Notes under the pieces: generated by a model
The model's input: only the letters and a program-made list of their open reading frames with translations
Told to the model about the DNA's origin: nothing
Database searches by the model: none
Source of the DNA: Termitomyces sp. T153
Lineage: Eukaryota; Basidiomycota; Agaricomycetes; Agaricales; Lyophyllaceae
Direction of reading: 5' to 3'
DNA length: 64,000 bases
NCBI GenBank assembly: GCA_018296165.2
Contig: JACKQL020000153.1
Coordinates: 26,348-90,347, forward strand
In this document: positions 23,594 to 39,634 of the stretch, one piece after another
Position numbering within the stretch: the first letter of the stretch is position 1
How the letters are laid out: every line of letters starts with the position of its first letter
Program-made: the position numbers and the translations under genes

Positions 23594-24542
23594 TGTCACA
23601 ACCCACTCCCTAGACCCTAACACTGCCCCCAGCTCCCCCAATGCTCCACCAAACTCCCCCACCCTTGCCCACCCTCCACGCCCACTTCAGGCAACTCCAA
23701 CACTTCCTCAGCAGACCCTGACAGCTCCTTGATCAACTCCAACACCTTCTCTGCAGCAGTTGATGCATCCTCTGAATTTCCCTGGACTCCTGAGGCTTTC
23801 CCTGACCCTGGAACAATCTGCTTTCCAACTGATCCCATCAGAATGTCACCACAGCCTGCTCCAAGATTGCACCCGACAACTGTCAACTCCACACAGTTCC
23901 GTCAAGCCTGCCGCCATATCCTCTGCCCTCCAGAGCTGCCCAGTAGTAGGTATATAAGTTGTAGAGTAACCCCTAGTACTTTAGTCTTGATATTGCATTT
24001 ACCAGTTTCCTATGTCTTGTCTTTTATCTTGTCACTGTCTCTATTTTTAGTTTCAAATCTATCTCTGTTCTCTGTCTTGTCTCACCTCATCTCCACCTTG
24101 TCTTGACTGTGTATAGTTCCTTTGTCTTCCTAAGTCCCTTTCATCTCCAACAACAGTACAAACTCTGCACATGCACTATGACCTGAACATTCCTATGACA
24201 ACCCCAGACCTCGCTCCCTGCTTAGCCCAGGAACCCCTCACATCTTGGTGATCTCCCATCAAACTCCAGCTCCACCCCTATCAACCATGAAGCCTCTGCT
24301 TACCCCGCATTCTATCGGCATGCCCACAAACTTGTTCCAGCGCCCGTCCAGGTTCAACAACTAGTATACTTGGTCTTAGACACCCCTGAACCACTCCGGA
24401 CTTGCTCAGACTGCCCCCTAGCTCCCCCTCACAAGTCCCTCTGTGCCAATACCAGATGCTTGGTTATAAGCACAGGACATTGTGTCTGCCTAGTAAGGAC
24501 TTGCCAGTGTAGCTGAGCCCCTGTCGTCAGTGGAACCTGACA
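23594..24542 (+). repeat. 3' LTR of second gypsy element
   Basis: The segment begins TGTCACAACCC and ends GGAACCTGACA. It shares with the LTR at 8334-9474 both ends, the TATATAAG promoter-like box (23951) and the last 80 bases (CTAGTAAGGACTTGCC...). It is about 190 bp shorter. No matching 5' LTR is present in the window. Confidence 0.85.
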
Positions 24543-26470
24543 GCTACCATCATGAGATGGATTGAGGATATACTACTCTATCATTTTACTTTGAGGCATG
24601 TGCCAGGAAAACCTTTAGTGTTGATGGCCTGTCTAGGAGGCTCAAGCAGTCAGGAAATGAGGAGTACCCACCTGTTAATCCAGAGTTGGTGGACAAACCA
24701 AAGACTATGCACTTTGAATATCCAGCTAAAACCAACAATGAACCAGGCTGGGAGGATTGGGAACCCTTAACACTTGAAGAGTTTGCAGATCAAATTGACA
24801 CTAGAGGTGGCTATCTACATGCAGTAGCCACTGAAGTAGCAGACTTTGAACAAGAACTTGATAGAGCAAGGACTCAAGAGGTGGAACTTAGGAAGGCAGT
24901 TCTAAGTCAGCAGCAGACCTCTAGAATAGATCCTGTTGCAGTACTATCTCTCTCTCAGCCTCTATTATCCACAGAGGGTACTGAGGAAGAAAAGGAAGCA
25001 GACTTACAAGCCTACTTAGAACATAAAAAGGGAGGTGGGAGTGAACAGTGGGATGACCTGCTACCAATTGTACAAAGCTGGCTACAAGACCCAAGCAAAG
25101 AACCAGAAGGTTTGAAGGGTTGGGACCCAGACAAGTTCAAGAGGTTTGCAAGACAGTTCTTTTCTTTGATCAAAAGAGGAGATTGTACAAGCACAATCAT
25201 GAGGCTAGGCATAAGCTAGTAGTCAATATTGATAAGTGAATGTTCATGCTTAAATCAGCCCATGATGCCTTAGGGCATAGAGGGACTTATGCAACCAAAA
25301 TGTTAATACAAGAACAATTTTGGTGGCCAGGAATTGATGGGGATGTACAATGGTATGTTGGAACTTGCCACAACTGTCATATATGTCAGAAGACAGTTGT
25401 AAACAGAGCTCCCACAGTGACCTATACACCCTCTATCTTCCAAACAATTCACATTGATACCATGCACATGATTCCAGCTTCAAATGGCTGCAAGTATATT
25501 GTCCATGGTAGGTGTGCATTATCTTCATGGATGGAAGGGAGGCCTCTGCACAAAGAAAACCATAAAACAATTGGTCAATGGTTGTTTGAGGATGTAATTT
25601 GTTGCTGGAGTTGCATTGCAGAGATCATCACTGACAATGCTGGGCAATTCAAAAAGGTCACAGCTTGGATAGAGAGTAAATATGGAATCGGAGGCATTGC
25701 CATCTCTCCATACAACTCTCAAGCTAATGGCAAAATTGAAAGACCACATTGGGATGTCAGGCAAGCCTTATTCAAAGCTTGTGAAGATCACACTAAATGG
25801 TTTTGGTTCTTCTTCCATGTAATGTGGAGTGATCACATTACTATCTGGCAGAGATTCAGGTGTTCACCATACTTCATGGTTACAGGAGCTCATCAACTCT
25901 ACCTTTGGACTTACTAGAGGCTACCTGGTTAATAGAATTACCAGAAGGGCCATTATCTACAGAGGAGTTAATTGGGTATCATGCTAGGGCTTTAGCCAAG
26001 CACCACCAGCATGTAGAAGAGATGAGGGAGAGAGTTGGGAAGGACAAACTCTGATGGGCCTTGAAGTTTGCAGAGGAACACAAAAGCTCTATCAAAGACT
26101 TCAAATTCAAGCTCTTGGACTTAGTCTTGGTCAAGAATATGATTACAGAAAGTTCACACAGTGCTAAAATGCTGCCTTGTTTTCATGGTCCAATGGTAGT
26201 AATTGCTAGGACCAGGGGTGGTAATTACATTGTGGCAGAGCTGGATGGGTCAGTTTGGCAGACCAGAGTTGCGGCTTTTAGAGTAGTCCCTTACAAAGCT
26301 CAGAAGTGATTGGAGTTATCCCAAAGCCTAGAGCAATGGGTAGACATCACTCCAGAAAAGTTGAAAGAGCTAAGGGAAGAACTACAAAGACCTACCATAA
26401 ATGCTATGTCAGATCTGTCATTTGGATCTATAAGGCTTCATGAGCCTCTAGACCATGACACAATTTAAGT
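24543..26470 (+). pseudogene. Second gypsy lineage: RNase H end, integrase, C-terminus, decayed
   Basis: The piece starts in the RNase H tail (MRWIEDILLYHF, RHVPGKP) directly after the 3' LTR of the previous element, so it seems to have been a target for that insertion. The integrase follows: a His/Cys zinc region at about 25255-25390 (H...H, CHNCHIC) and the core with HIDTMHM, ITDNAGQF and SPYNSQANGKIER. The C-terminal part (26061-26470) is broken by a stop at about 26055 and one at 26307. Sequence and coding style differ from the 16.6-24.5 kb element, so this is a separate family. Its 5' part is not in the window. Confidence 0.82.
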
Positions 26471-26756
26471 TGGACAATAGCCCTGAAAGTTGATGAAAAA
26501 GTTTGAAGTTTTTGCTTAAAAATCAAAAATAAGTTAAAAGGACTTAGGTCACATGTCCTCAGGGTTAATGACATTAGATTTAGGGTTACAGAATAAGGAA
26601 TATAGAGGGAATTTTGGTACAAGTAGGGGTGTTCAAATCACGACGACACTACATAAGGCAGAGGCAAAGCATATGTTTACAATGCGGGGGTCAACAGAAG
26701 CTCCAAGGGACTTTGGGGCTTGGCCACCGAAGGGTTGGCAGGTTCAACATCAGAGT

Positions 26757-28000
26757 CTTTGGGGGCTGACTAAGAGATGAGGTTAATGGCAAAAGAAGGT
26801 GGAAGAGAAAAAGAAGATACCTCAAATGAAATGTTGAGTGCGGTAAGGAGCAAGCCAGCAAGATCAATGTCGATGGGGGATAAGGCTTTGTCCAGACGAG
26901 AAAGACAAGCCACAATGAGCTTGTATGTTCGAAGGGTCGTGTCCAGAAGGTGGAGCTGCTGTTCCACTGCTAGCTCCACTGTGTCGCATTGCTTTTTGAG
27001 GTCCTCAAGGGGAGCTGAACTGTGGCTGTTGACAACAGGGTGAGCCTCAAGAAGGGCATTGATCTGGCCCAAAAGGAGGAGAGTGGTCTTGCTGCCAGGC
27101 TTATAGTTGGCTAGGGCAATGAGTAAGATAAAAGAACCTGAAAGAAAGAAGGGATGGGATAGACAAACCAACAGAAGGAGTAATTTTGACCTTTTTTGGT
27201 TTTGACTTGCTGTCAAGTTCAGACTGGGGAGAAGAGAGGTACAAGTTGAGGGTATCGAAGAGATGAGCAAGAAGGTCAAGACGGGAAGCTAAGGGTTCAC
27301 ATTAGCTTTTCATTTTGAGGAATGAGTGGAGGACGGACCCAACATTTTGATGTCACAGTCCTTGTGCTTGCAGCATTGTTTCTGGGTAAAGGAACAAATT
27401 AAGAGAAGAAAAATTGGTGAGAGAGAAGTAGGGACAGGCTCACTGCAGCTGCCTCACATTGACACTGGAGTTCACGACAATTGTTTTTGGTCTTGATAAT
27501 GGCATCAGCAAAGACAAAGAATGAATTGACAGCAGCGGAGTCTGTGGCAGCCTTGCAATTGAGAATGACCAGAGTAGCAGAAAGAGTGTCGTAAAGACCC
27601 TTTTGGTCAGCAAGGAGGGGGAAGTCGGCCTGATTAGTGAAGGTCTAAAAAGGGAATTAAGAAAAAGAGGGCAGGAAAGAGGAAGAAAATGAGAGGCATA
27701 CCCAGCCAATAGAGCCCAGGTACCTAGTGCAATCAGTGGGAGTGCTAGAGAAGGCTGCTGCTGTGTTACACAAGCCAATTACAGCTTGTGCAAACAGAGG
27801 GCACTGGAGGACAGCAAGGATGACTTGATGGGCATCTCACTTGACAGCATGCTGGAGCATCCCATAGAAATTGGGAGGTGAGGGCATATGGTGAGGAGCA
27901 GGGGTTGGGCAAGGTGACGTGGTAATCACCACTTGGGGATGGACAACCTTGGAAGAAGGCATTTTGCAAGGAGTGGTTGGGACAGTTTTTGGGGACATTG
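26757..28000 (-). pseudogene. Unrecognised multi-exon gene, probably decayed
   Basis: On the minus strand a reading starts at 28000 with MSPKTVPTTPCKMPSS, continues QVVITTSPCPTPAPHH and CNTAAAFSSTPTDCTRYLGS, crosses a likely intron (GTATGCC...TTTTTAG, about 27705-27645), and goes on QADFPLLADQKGLYDTLSA. A further exon around 27100-26850 reads QINALLEAHPVV, LDTTLRTYKLIVACLSRLD and may form a coiled coil. The first exon has an in-frame TGA where TGG would keep it open (about 27833). The base composition is CpG-poor like the transposons. No family is recognised; it may be a transposon passenger gene. Confidence 0.4.
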
Positions 28001-28259
28001 GTCAAAGAGAACGAATGGCACAGCGAGGTCTTTATAAAACAGCTTGCAGCGGGAGTGATCAAACAGGAAAAACAAGACAGAAATTTATTTTCTGACTTTT
28101 TAAAGAAGGGGAAAATAAATTTTTCGGATTGAAAAAGGGCAGGGACAGACATAGGCTTACCAAGGACGACAAAATGACTGAGGGCAGTCATCTGAAAGTG
28201 CAGGGGAGGTGATATGCCGGCCTCAAAACTGAGGACCGACAAAAAGTGCTTAGAACGAA

Positions 28260-29790
28260 ATAAAAAGAATGTTTTCTACATCAGACGGCTGAAAACTGTA
28301 AGCCGAGCATCAAAAACTGTAGATGTGAAAACATACCTTTAAAAACCAATAAGTACTACCACCCTCGTAACACGAAAAAGATGACTAGACCAACGAAAAT
28401 ATGTCAGACTGACAAAGCGCCAAGTCTGTGGCAGTGCTTGGGCCGAGATGCTTGGATCATAGTCTGAGATCAGCCATCAAGGCCAATGAACCTCTGCAAT
28501 AAACTGTGAAACAATTCCAACAATTAAAACACCTACCGCGACATGTGTATTTTAAATTCTTATGCTATGCTATTGAGTCCCAAAAAACAACCATAAACGG
28601 TTAGAAAAACAAAGGAGTAGGGAAGGAAAGAGTAAAAACCATGGAAATCTCGGATGGACGGAATGACGCAGGAGAAATGACACGCAGACCGATTATCGCA
28701 GCACAATACCATGCGGAACGCACTGGTCCGTGCACGGACAACAGGGTATAAAAAGGACGGGAGAATAGGGAGAAAGGCAAGCAGACTACGTACCACGGCT
28801 CGGAGTTCCCCAGGGAGCGGAATTCTTAGGCTTAAGATGCATTAGCTGCTTCGGGAGTAGTAAATATACTGTTGAGCCCTTTCTTTAGCGCGAGACCGTC
28901 TCAAGCTTAGAATCAAATAATTAAAATATTTAACTTGCTTCTCTTCTATTGAAGTTCTAAGTAAGTTCGAGTGTAATTAAAAGCCTCCAAAACAAACTGT
29001 GAATAGAAAGTTTGATAAGTTGATCGCATCATTAACGGTATCAAACTTACTTTCGCATCAATGTGGATGAAGATTGTGCATGTTGTAGAGAGGAAGACTC
29101 AGTTGTTACAGGAGGCAAGGAAGACAGAGACAACAAAGCTGACAATAGTGATGATGATGACGATGACCAGCTAGCATAAAAGGTACACAAGGTGATTCAA
29201 ATCTCTTCTGATCTTTAAGTTTAGGGCTTCCCTCTACAATCATACAAAAAAATATGTATTAGCAATAATGTACAATGTTACTACTGTCATGCTCTATCTT
29301 TCCGAAGTTTTCCGGTGAATTTTGAAGGGGGTATGCGAGCTCATCGTGTACGACAATGAGGAGGGGGCGGATCAATGGGCGGGCAGCCCCGATGGATACT
29401 CGTCACGAGGTTGCATTGCCGATGCCCCTTGACAACGTGCCTGATGGTCTGGCTCCACCGGCAGAGGCTTCGAACAATAGCCGGTCAACGGTCACCAGGT
29501 CAAACATTAGAGCAGTCTTATAGGAGGAAACGTATTCCCTGACAAGACTCCACATGGGAGTCTGTGTCTTGAACAAGTCTTGAAGAGTCCTAATGTTCTT
29601 TCATAAGCTACACGTTTGACCAAGGCTAAGATAGCACCGCTCCACTGTACACAATTCTGGATTCTTTCTCGTCTCTATCGAAATCCCGAATAGAGAAAAC
29701 ACTCCTGATGAATCGATATTCCGTCGAGCTGCCAGTCATTTGCTATTGTATAAATGGCAATGATCGTGTTCAGGTGGTCGCCAATTTCTA
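28260..29790. other. Intergenic transition from repeats to host genes
   Basis: No convincing gene is seen. A TATAAAAAGG sequence at about 28746 could be a promoter, but no gene follows in a supported frame. CpG becomes common in this stretch, which marks the edge of the decayed repeat block. A short patch near 29335-29400 (IVYDNEE-like on the plus strand) weakly resembles the start of the gypsy antisense ORF. Confidence 0.5.
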
Positions 29791-32223
29791 ATGCTCTCTG
29801 CAAGTATCTGGGCTCTTTATTTCGTTATCGGCGTGGCACGCGCTGCCCTCCCCGCATGCCCTAACACTGTCAATGCTGAATACGACTTCATCGTTGTTGG
29901 TGCTGGAGCTGGAGGTGGACCCCTTGCATCCCGTCTCGCAGAATCCGGATATTCAGGTCAACCTCTAGCATGATTCTCGTGCTTGAGACTTGCTAACACC
30001 CACTTTTAGTTCTCCTTGTCGATGCTGGCCATGATACGGTTAATTTCAATACGACAATTCCAGCTTACAATATTCGGTCACTTGAAGGTAAATTGAGCGT
30101 GCTGGTTCTGGAACACAACTTATATCGTCGATCTTTCAAGATCCGCAAATCGAGCTTAATTATACCTATCAAGAATTCCCCGATGGATTTCCGGTCACGA
30201 GAAATGACCAATGGTGGGCTATTGTGGGCTTTGGTACATACAATATACTGAACAGAAGTTGTCAGGTATCCCAGGGCTCGCGCACTTGGAGGTTCGACGG
30301 TAAGTGGACCAATTGAAAATGGACTTGAAAAGTGGACTTGCCACTTTACTCCAAAGATCCATAATGCCATGGTCAACATCATTGCTGGCACCCGACAAGA
30401 TTATGATAGGCTTGCAATCATGTTCAACGATCAGACGTGGTCGAGAGACAATATGCAAAACTACTTCCGCCGCATTGAGGACAATCTCTATCTTGTACCC
30501 CTCTTGGCTCCAGATCATGGTTTTGATGGGTGGATGAAGACCAGCACTCTCCCAGTGGATGTTTTCGTTGCCAATCCAACCTTTCTAGGTCCGTTGTTTT
30601 ATTGTATTTCTGAAAGTACCCTGATCCAAAATCTTCAGATGCGCAAGTCACGGCACTCTTCGCGTCTCTTCTTTTGGCTGGCCTTCCGATTTTAGACCTC
30701 AATGACTTGGCAGGCGACGCAGCAACTGGCGTCAACACTATCAGTGTCACTGTGGATGAGACTCACCAGCGATCCTCGGTACGCGGAAGGTTAGCAGCTG
30801 TTCAGCAATCTCATCCCGGACAACTTCACCTTTCATTGGACACACTTGCTACAAAGATCCTCCTGTGTAACTCTGATTCAAACATAACGGCTTATGGCGT
30901 CCAGATTGCGCCTGGGGCTGCCTTGCCGGTCGCCAGTAATTTCAACGGAAAGGTTACCCTCCATGTTCAGAATGTCACGTCAAGACACGAAGTGATCATC
31001 AGTGCTGGTGTGTTTCAGACCCCCCAACTTGTGAGTCAATTTCAGATTGCAGAGTGTTGTGCCTTTCATTCAGATGACCTTAGCTCATGCTCTCTGGGAT
31101 CGGTGACGAGTCTCAGCTTTCACAATTTGGAATAGAATCCGTAGTGCATCTTCCAGGTGTTGGCAACAATCTACAAGGTATTTGATTCTCGATAACTTGG
31201 GATCAATCAAGTACATGAAATTCTCAGATCACGACGAAGTTGCAGTCAACTGGCGTTTAAAGAATAACTTTACTTTGCTCAATGGCTGTACATTCCTTTC
31301 AGACCCTATCAAGGACCCCTGTCTACAGGATTGGCTCACTTCTGATCATGAAAATGCTTATGCCTTCGCTGGAATTTTTGATGCTGTTATAACACAATCA
31401 TCTTCTAGCCTACCTGCACCAGACATCCTGACCTATTACATCCCTGCCCTTTTTCCTGGTTTCTTTAGAGGTATCTCTGACCAGATGATCTGATTTGATT
31501 CTCTTACCTTCAATAGGAGTCCCACAGGAAGTGGCCGACAATCCCAACTGCCTGACAGCAGTTGTTCTCAAAGGACATCCCTCTTCGAGGGGCATGGTAA
31601 AATTGACAGGATCACATCCGCAAGACCCCTTAGACATACAGAAGTTACACTTCCAGGCTCCTGGCGGGCCTGCAGATATCGCTGCAATTCGAGACGCCAT
31701 TAAGCGTGCCAGGAGCTTCGTGGAGTCGACACCAATTGGACTTCTTGTGGACACTGAAATTGCTCCTGGATCTAATGTAACGACAGATGATGAAATCGAG
31801 AACTTCATATACAACCGTGTCTTTGGTGGGAACTTATTTGGCACCCACTGACAGTTCATGCCTTCTTTGATTCTAATCTCTCTTATAATTCAGGTCATCA
31901 TGCTTGTTGCACCAATGCAATTGGCCCAGATGACGGTCAGTAACCGCGAAGACCAATATTAATCAGGAAACTCGTATTAATTACAGTTCTAGACCCTAAT
32001 GCCGTCCTCGATGGAAATTTTAAAGTGAGAGGGGTGGACAAGCTTCGAGTTGTTGATGTCAGCGCTTGGCCTAATGTTCCCGGATTTTTCATTACTACTC
32101 CGACCTATATGGTAAGCAATTTGAAGCTAATGTGGATAAACTATGATTCATGGGAACTTCTTCCAGAACTCTGAAAAGGCAGCTGATGTCATACTTGCAG
32201 CCGCTGCAGTACGCGCTGTGTAG
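29791..32223 (+). CDS. GMC family FAD oxidoreductase (aryl-alcohol oxidase-like), secreted
   Basis: I assembled twelve exons by hand: 29791-29956, 30010-30087, 30141-30213, 30266-30299, 30357-30588, 30639-31030, 31084-31177, 31228-31470, 31517-31825, 31894-31935, 31987-32111, 32167-32223. They add up to 1845 nt in one frame, 614 residues, normal for the family. A signal peptide (IWALYFVIGVARAALPA) precedes the FAD-binding VVGAGAGGGPLASRLAESG. The GMC signature RARALGGST, an SGIGDESQL-like second signature and the C-terminal HHACCTNAIG follow. GMC enzymes oxidise alcohols or sugars and make H2O2, which in wood and litter fungi feeds lignin-active peroxidases. The first catalytic His is present, but the place of the second (His or Asn in aryl-alcohol oxidase) seems to be Phe in VPGFFITTPTYM. 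The substrate cannot be predicted. Confidence 0.9.
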
Positions 32224-32449
32224 TGATGATGCTCTTGTGAACGCATGCCACGGCCGGAACGCAAAAGACTATCATCCCTTATTTACGGCGCTTTTTTCAC
32301 ATACCTAACCAGTACATCACATAGCATTCAAGTTCAATGGGCTGTACTGAATACATGTTTTCTCATGATTACAGAAGGCAGATAAGAGCAATGAACAAAA
32401 AATACAACAAAGCATGCAAGAATAAATACAGCAGTGCGACACAAAGGAA

Positions 32450-36991
<4,542 letters not shown>

Positions 36992-37197
36992 CTGAGGCTT
37001 GGAGCTTCGAAGGGTCAGGCAGAGCCTGAGTCCTTTATCTTATTCGAAAACGCGGCAGCGAAAACGCCGCTTGCTCAACGTTCCTTGTGGAATGGTCACG
37101 ACGTGACCTAACGCGTAAGTGACAATTGTGTTCCGAACTCCGACGGTTTCCGTTTTTCACTAAACAGCCGTGAACAATTGACTGTCTTGTTCATACA
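36992..37197. promoter_or_regulatory. Divergent SMC3/COQ4 promoter with ACGCGT box and inverted repeat
   Basis: Only 206 bp separate the two start codons. At 37094-37108 GGTCACG and CGTGACC form a perfect 7-bp inverted repeat around one A. At 37111-37116 lies ACGCGT, the core of the MluI cell-cycle box bound by MBF in yeasts, where cohesin genes peak at G1/S. A protein-coding-looking plus-strand frame here is a shadow of SMC3 exon 1. Confidence 0.55.
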
Positions 37198-38185
37198 ATG
37201 CTTGCCTTGGCCAGAATTACAAGGATACGAAACATAAGCGGACCTACTTTCCGAAATTCAGCCCTTTTTCTCCAGCACAGGCAAAATGCATCTGTCAACC
37301 TGGCACGATCCAGTAGCACCGCACCAGCTTACGAAGGCCACCTTCCGTTGAATTGGTTTCAAAACGCAGTGTTGGCTGTAGGATCTGCATTCATGTCTTT
37401 AGCCGATCCCCGAAGAGGTGGTAAGTACCCTCAGTTTAATGTCCGGATGCCTCGGTCAAATACAAAATCGCAAGACATGATTGCTGCTCTTGGCGAAACC
37501 ACCGCTGGATCCAGCTTGCCTCGCCTACGAGATGCTATGCTTGGTAGTTCGGAAGGACGGAGGATTCTCAGGGACAGGCCAAGAGTTAACTCCACCACCA
37601 TTGACATGTATCAATTGGCACGATATCCTGAAGGAACGTTTGGACGAGCATACGTCACATGGCTGGAGCGTTGTGGAGTCACTCCCGACACTCGCGAACC
37701 TGTGAGTACATGGTTTGCATATGTGAAGACTAGGGAGCCCAATCTCGTGATTCCAGGTGCATTATATTGACGATCCCGAGCTTGCATATGTCATGCAAAG
37801 GTATCGCGAATGCCATGACTTCTACCACTGCATTTGCAACCTTCCTGTGAATGTGGAATCTGAATTAGCGCTGAAATTCTTTGAGTTTGTCAATTTGGGT
37901 CTCCCAGTTGCAGCCATATCTGCTGCGTTTGGACCACTTCGGCTCAATTGCCAGAAACGGGCAAGGCTCTATTCAGAATACGTTCCTTGGGCTCTCAGAT
38001 GTGGCAGCTCTGCAAAAAATCTCATCGCTGTCTATTGGGAGAAGAGATGGGAACAGGATGTCGAGGAGATGAAGAAGGAATTAGGACTCTGGGACCCACC
38101 CGGAGCGCGATGGAGCCGTCCATTGACAGAAGCCAAGGCTACAGCAACGAAACGACAACAGGCCTCTGGTGCCGAAAATCCTTGA
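37198..38185 (+). CDS. coq4: Ubiquinone biosynthesis protein COQ4, mitochondrial
   Basis: The three exons 37198-37420, 37475-37701 and 37757-38185 give 879 nt and 292 residues, close to other fungal COQ4. The first 40 or so residues are rich in Arg, Ser and Ala and poor in acids (start MLALARITRIRNISG), as for a mitochondrial targeting peptide. The body has YEGHLPLNW and MYQLARYPEGTFG. The metal-binding HDxxH motif is in RECHDFYHC, followed by GELAL-like ESELALKFFEF. COQ4 is needed for coenzyme Q synthesis on the matrix side of the inner membrane, where it organises the CoQ complex and has been linked to the C1 decarboxylation/hydroxylation step. The first intron has GTAAGT and the second GTGAGT. 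It is transcribed away from SMC3 from a shared promoter. Confidence 0.95.
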
Positions 38186-38275
38186 AGGTGAGTTTGGGGA
38201 TTCCTGACCGGATTCGCTTACCCTCACGCCTTTCAAGTTAGTAAGGTGGTTGTCACCTAGGACTATTACTTATCA

Positions 38276-39575
38276 GTACGTTTCCATAATACCGCCATCG
38301 CTGTCATCTTCCTTTTCGACAGAGTCATGGACAAAGTCGCGAATAAAGAATCGTATGGTATTCTTGTATATCCATTATAGACTCGTGCTTTGGTTCTCGC
38401 AACTCAACTTGTCGCAGCTGTAGCTTTTCGAGTTACTTGTGCCGAGACGATACATCATTGCGTTCTGAGGTAATTCTGCTTCGATGACATCGAGGTTTTA
38501 GAAGGCTCTAAGTATTGGCTCCAATGTCCCGTCATTAGTTTGGAATGATATTCGATTTTTCCTGGAACTTGAGAATAGTGGCTCTTCTCTTCCTCTTTCT
38601 GACATTTACTCCAAAAGAAGTGAGAATTGCAGTCATTTGACTAGGAAACGAACAAATCATCTTTGAAATCAAGAGATACATTACAGAAACGACACGGTAT
38701 ATAATCTTTCGCGTTTCGTCGCAGAATGCTTTGAAGTCTTTGAACTTTTCTTAAAGACCAGACTACTGCATGCCACCCACAGCTTTTTTTCTTGATACAA
38801 CGTCCCTCTTCGGTTGCAAATGTTTCACCCCGCCGTAAAAAGTCACAGGCCTGATGATCTCGTCAAGGAAGACCGACCGAAAACACATTCTAACGTCTGG
38901 CCATTCTTGGAACTGAACACACGCAATATCATGTACATCAAAGCGTGTTGTCTAAGCGTTCCACAGCATTCAGAGATATGCTCATCATCCTGCCGCAGCC
39001 ACATGAATCTACCTCTGAGGTATGCAGAATCATGTCCCTGTTATATTTGGTCACCTGTTGAGAGAACTATATGACTGGTGAGTTGCAAATAAATCATACC
39101 ATACAATCCTTCAGCAAAATGAAATAGGTTTTTTTCATCACTCTACTCTACTACTGAGATCCTTCCGATCCCTGACTGTAATGGTTTACCTTGACCATAA
39201 ATATGACTTCGCGCAATTTAGGAACGATGTGGTCACCGTTGAATCTACGAGTTTCCACATGAACTGAAACTTTATACAAAGGACGCCATGAATGTACGGG
39301 TACGGGATTTGAGCTTGAAGACAATCACCAACCTTTTGGATTGACTTACGACACTGGCGACTGAATAGATATGTTTTGCCTCGGAAGCGCAGATATCTCT
39401 TTTCATAGTTTTCGCGTAGCATAGCTTGGACCCATCCAGCCATTCCTTGTGTCAATCTTTCATGGAGTTTTTGTTCCAGACACATGAGCACACTATAAAC
39501 CGTATGAAAAGACGCATCGGGCGTGTTTTCTAAAGTATTTGCATATAGTTGAAAATAAACATATGCACTGTCACC
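38276..39575 (-). other. Possible unrecognised multi-exon gene
   Basis: Three separate coding-looking stretches lie on the minus strand. At 39570-39360 a frame reads PDASFHTVYSVLMCLEQKL, then WVQAMLRENYEKRYLRFRGKT, and could splice (GTAAGT at about 39350 to a TTTCAG near 39268) to HVETRRFNGDHIVPKLREV. At 39020-38880 a frame reads RFMWLRQDDEHISECCGTL. At 38345-38276 a frame ends FIRDFVHDSVEKEDDSDGG and a stop. Whether these belong to one gene, to the kinase-like gene upstream, or to none is unclear. No family is recognised. Confidence 0.3.
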
Positions 39576-39634
39576 GGTGAAACTTATTTATCTACCCTTA
39601 CACAAAGGCCACAAAGAGCAAGTGAACTTTAGGT

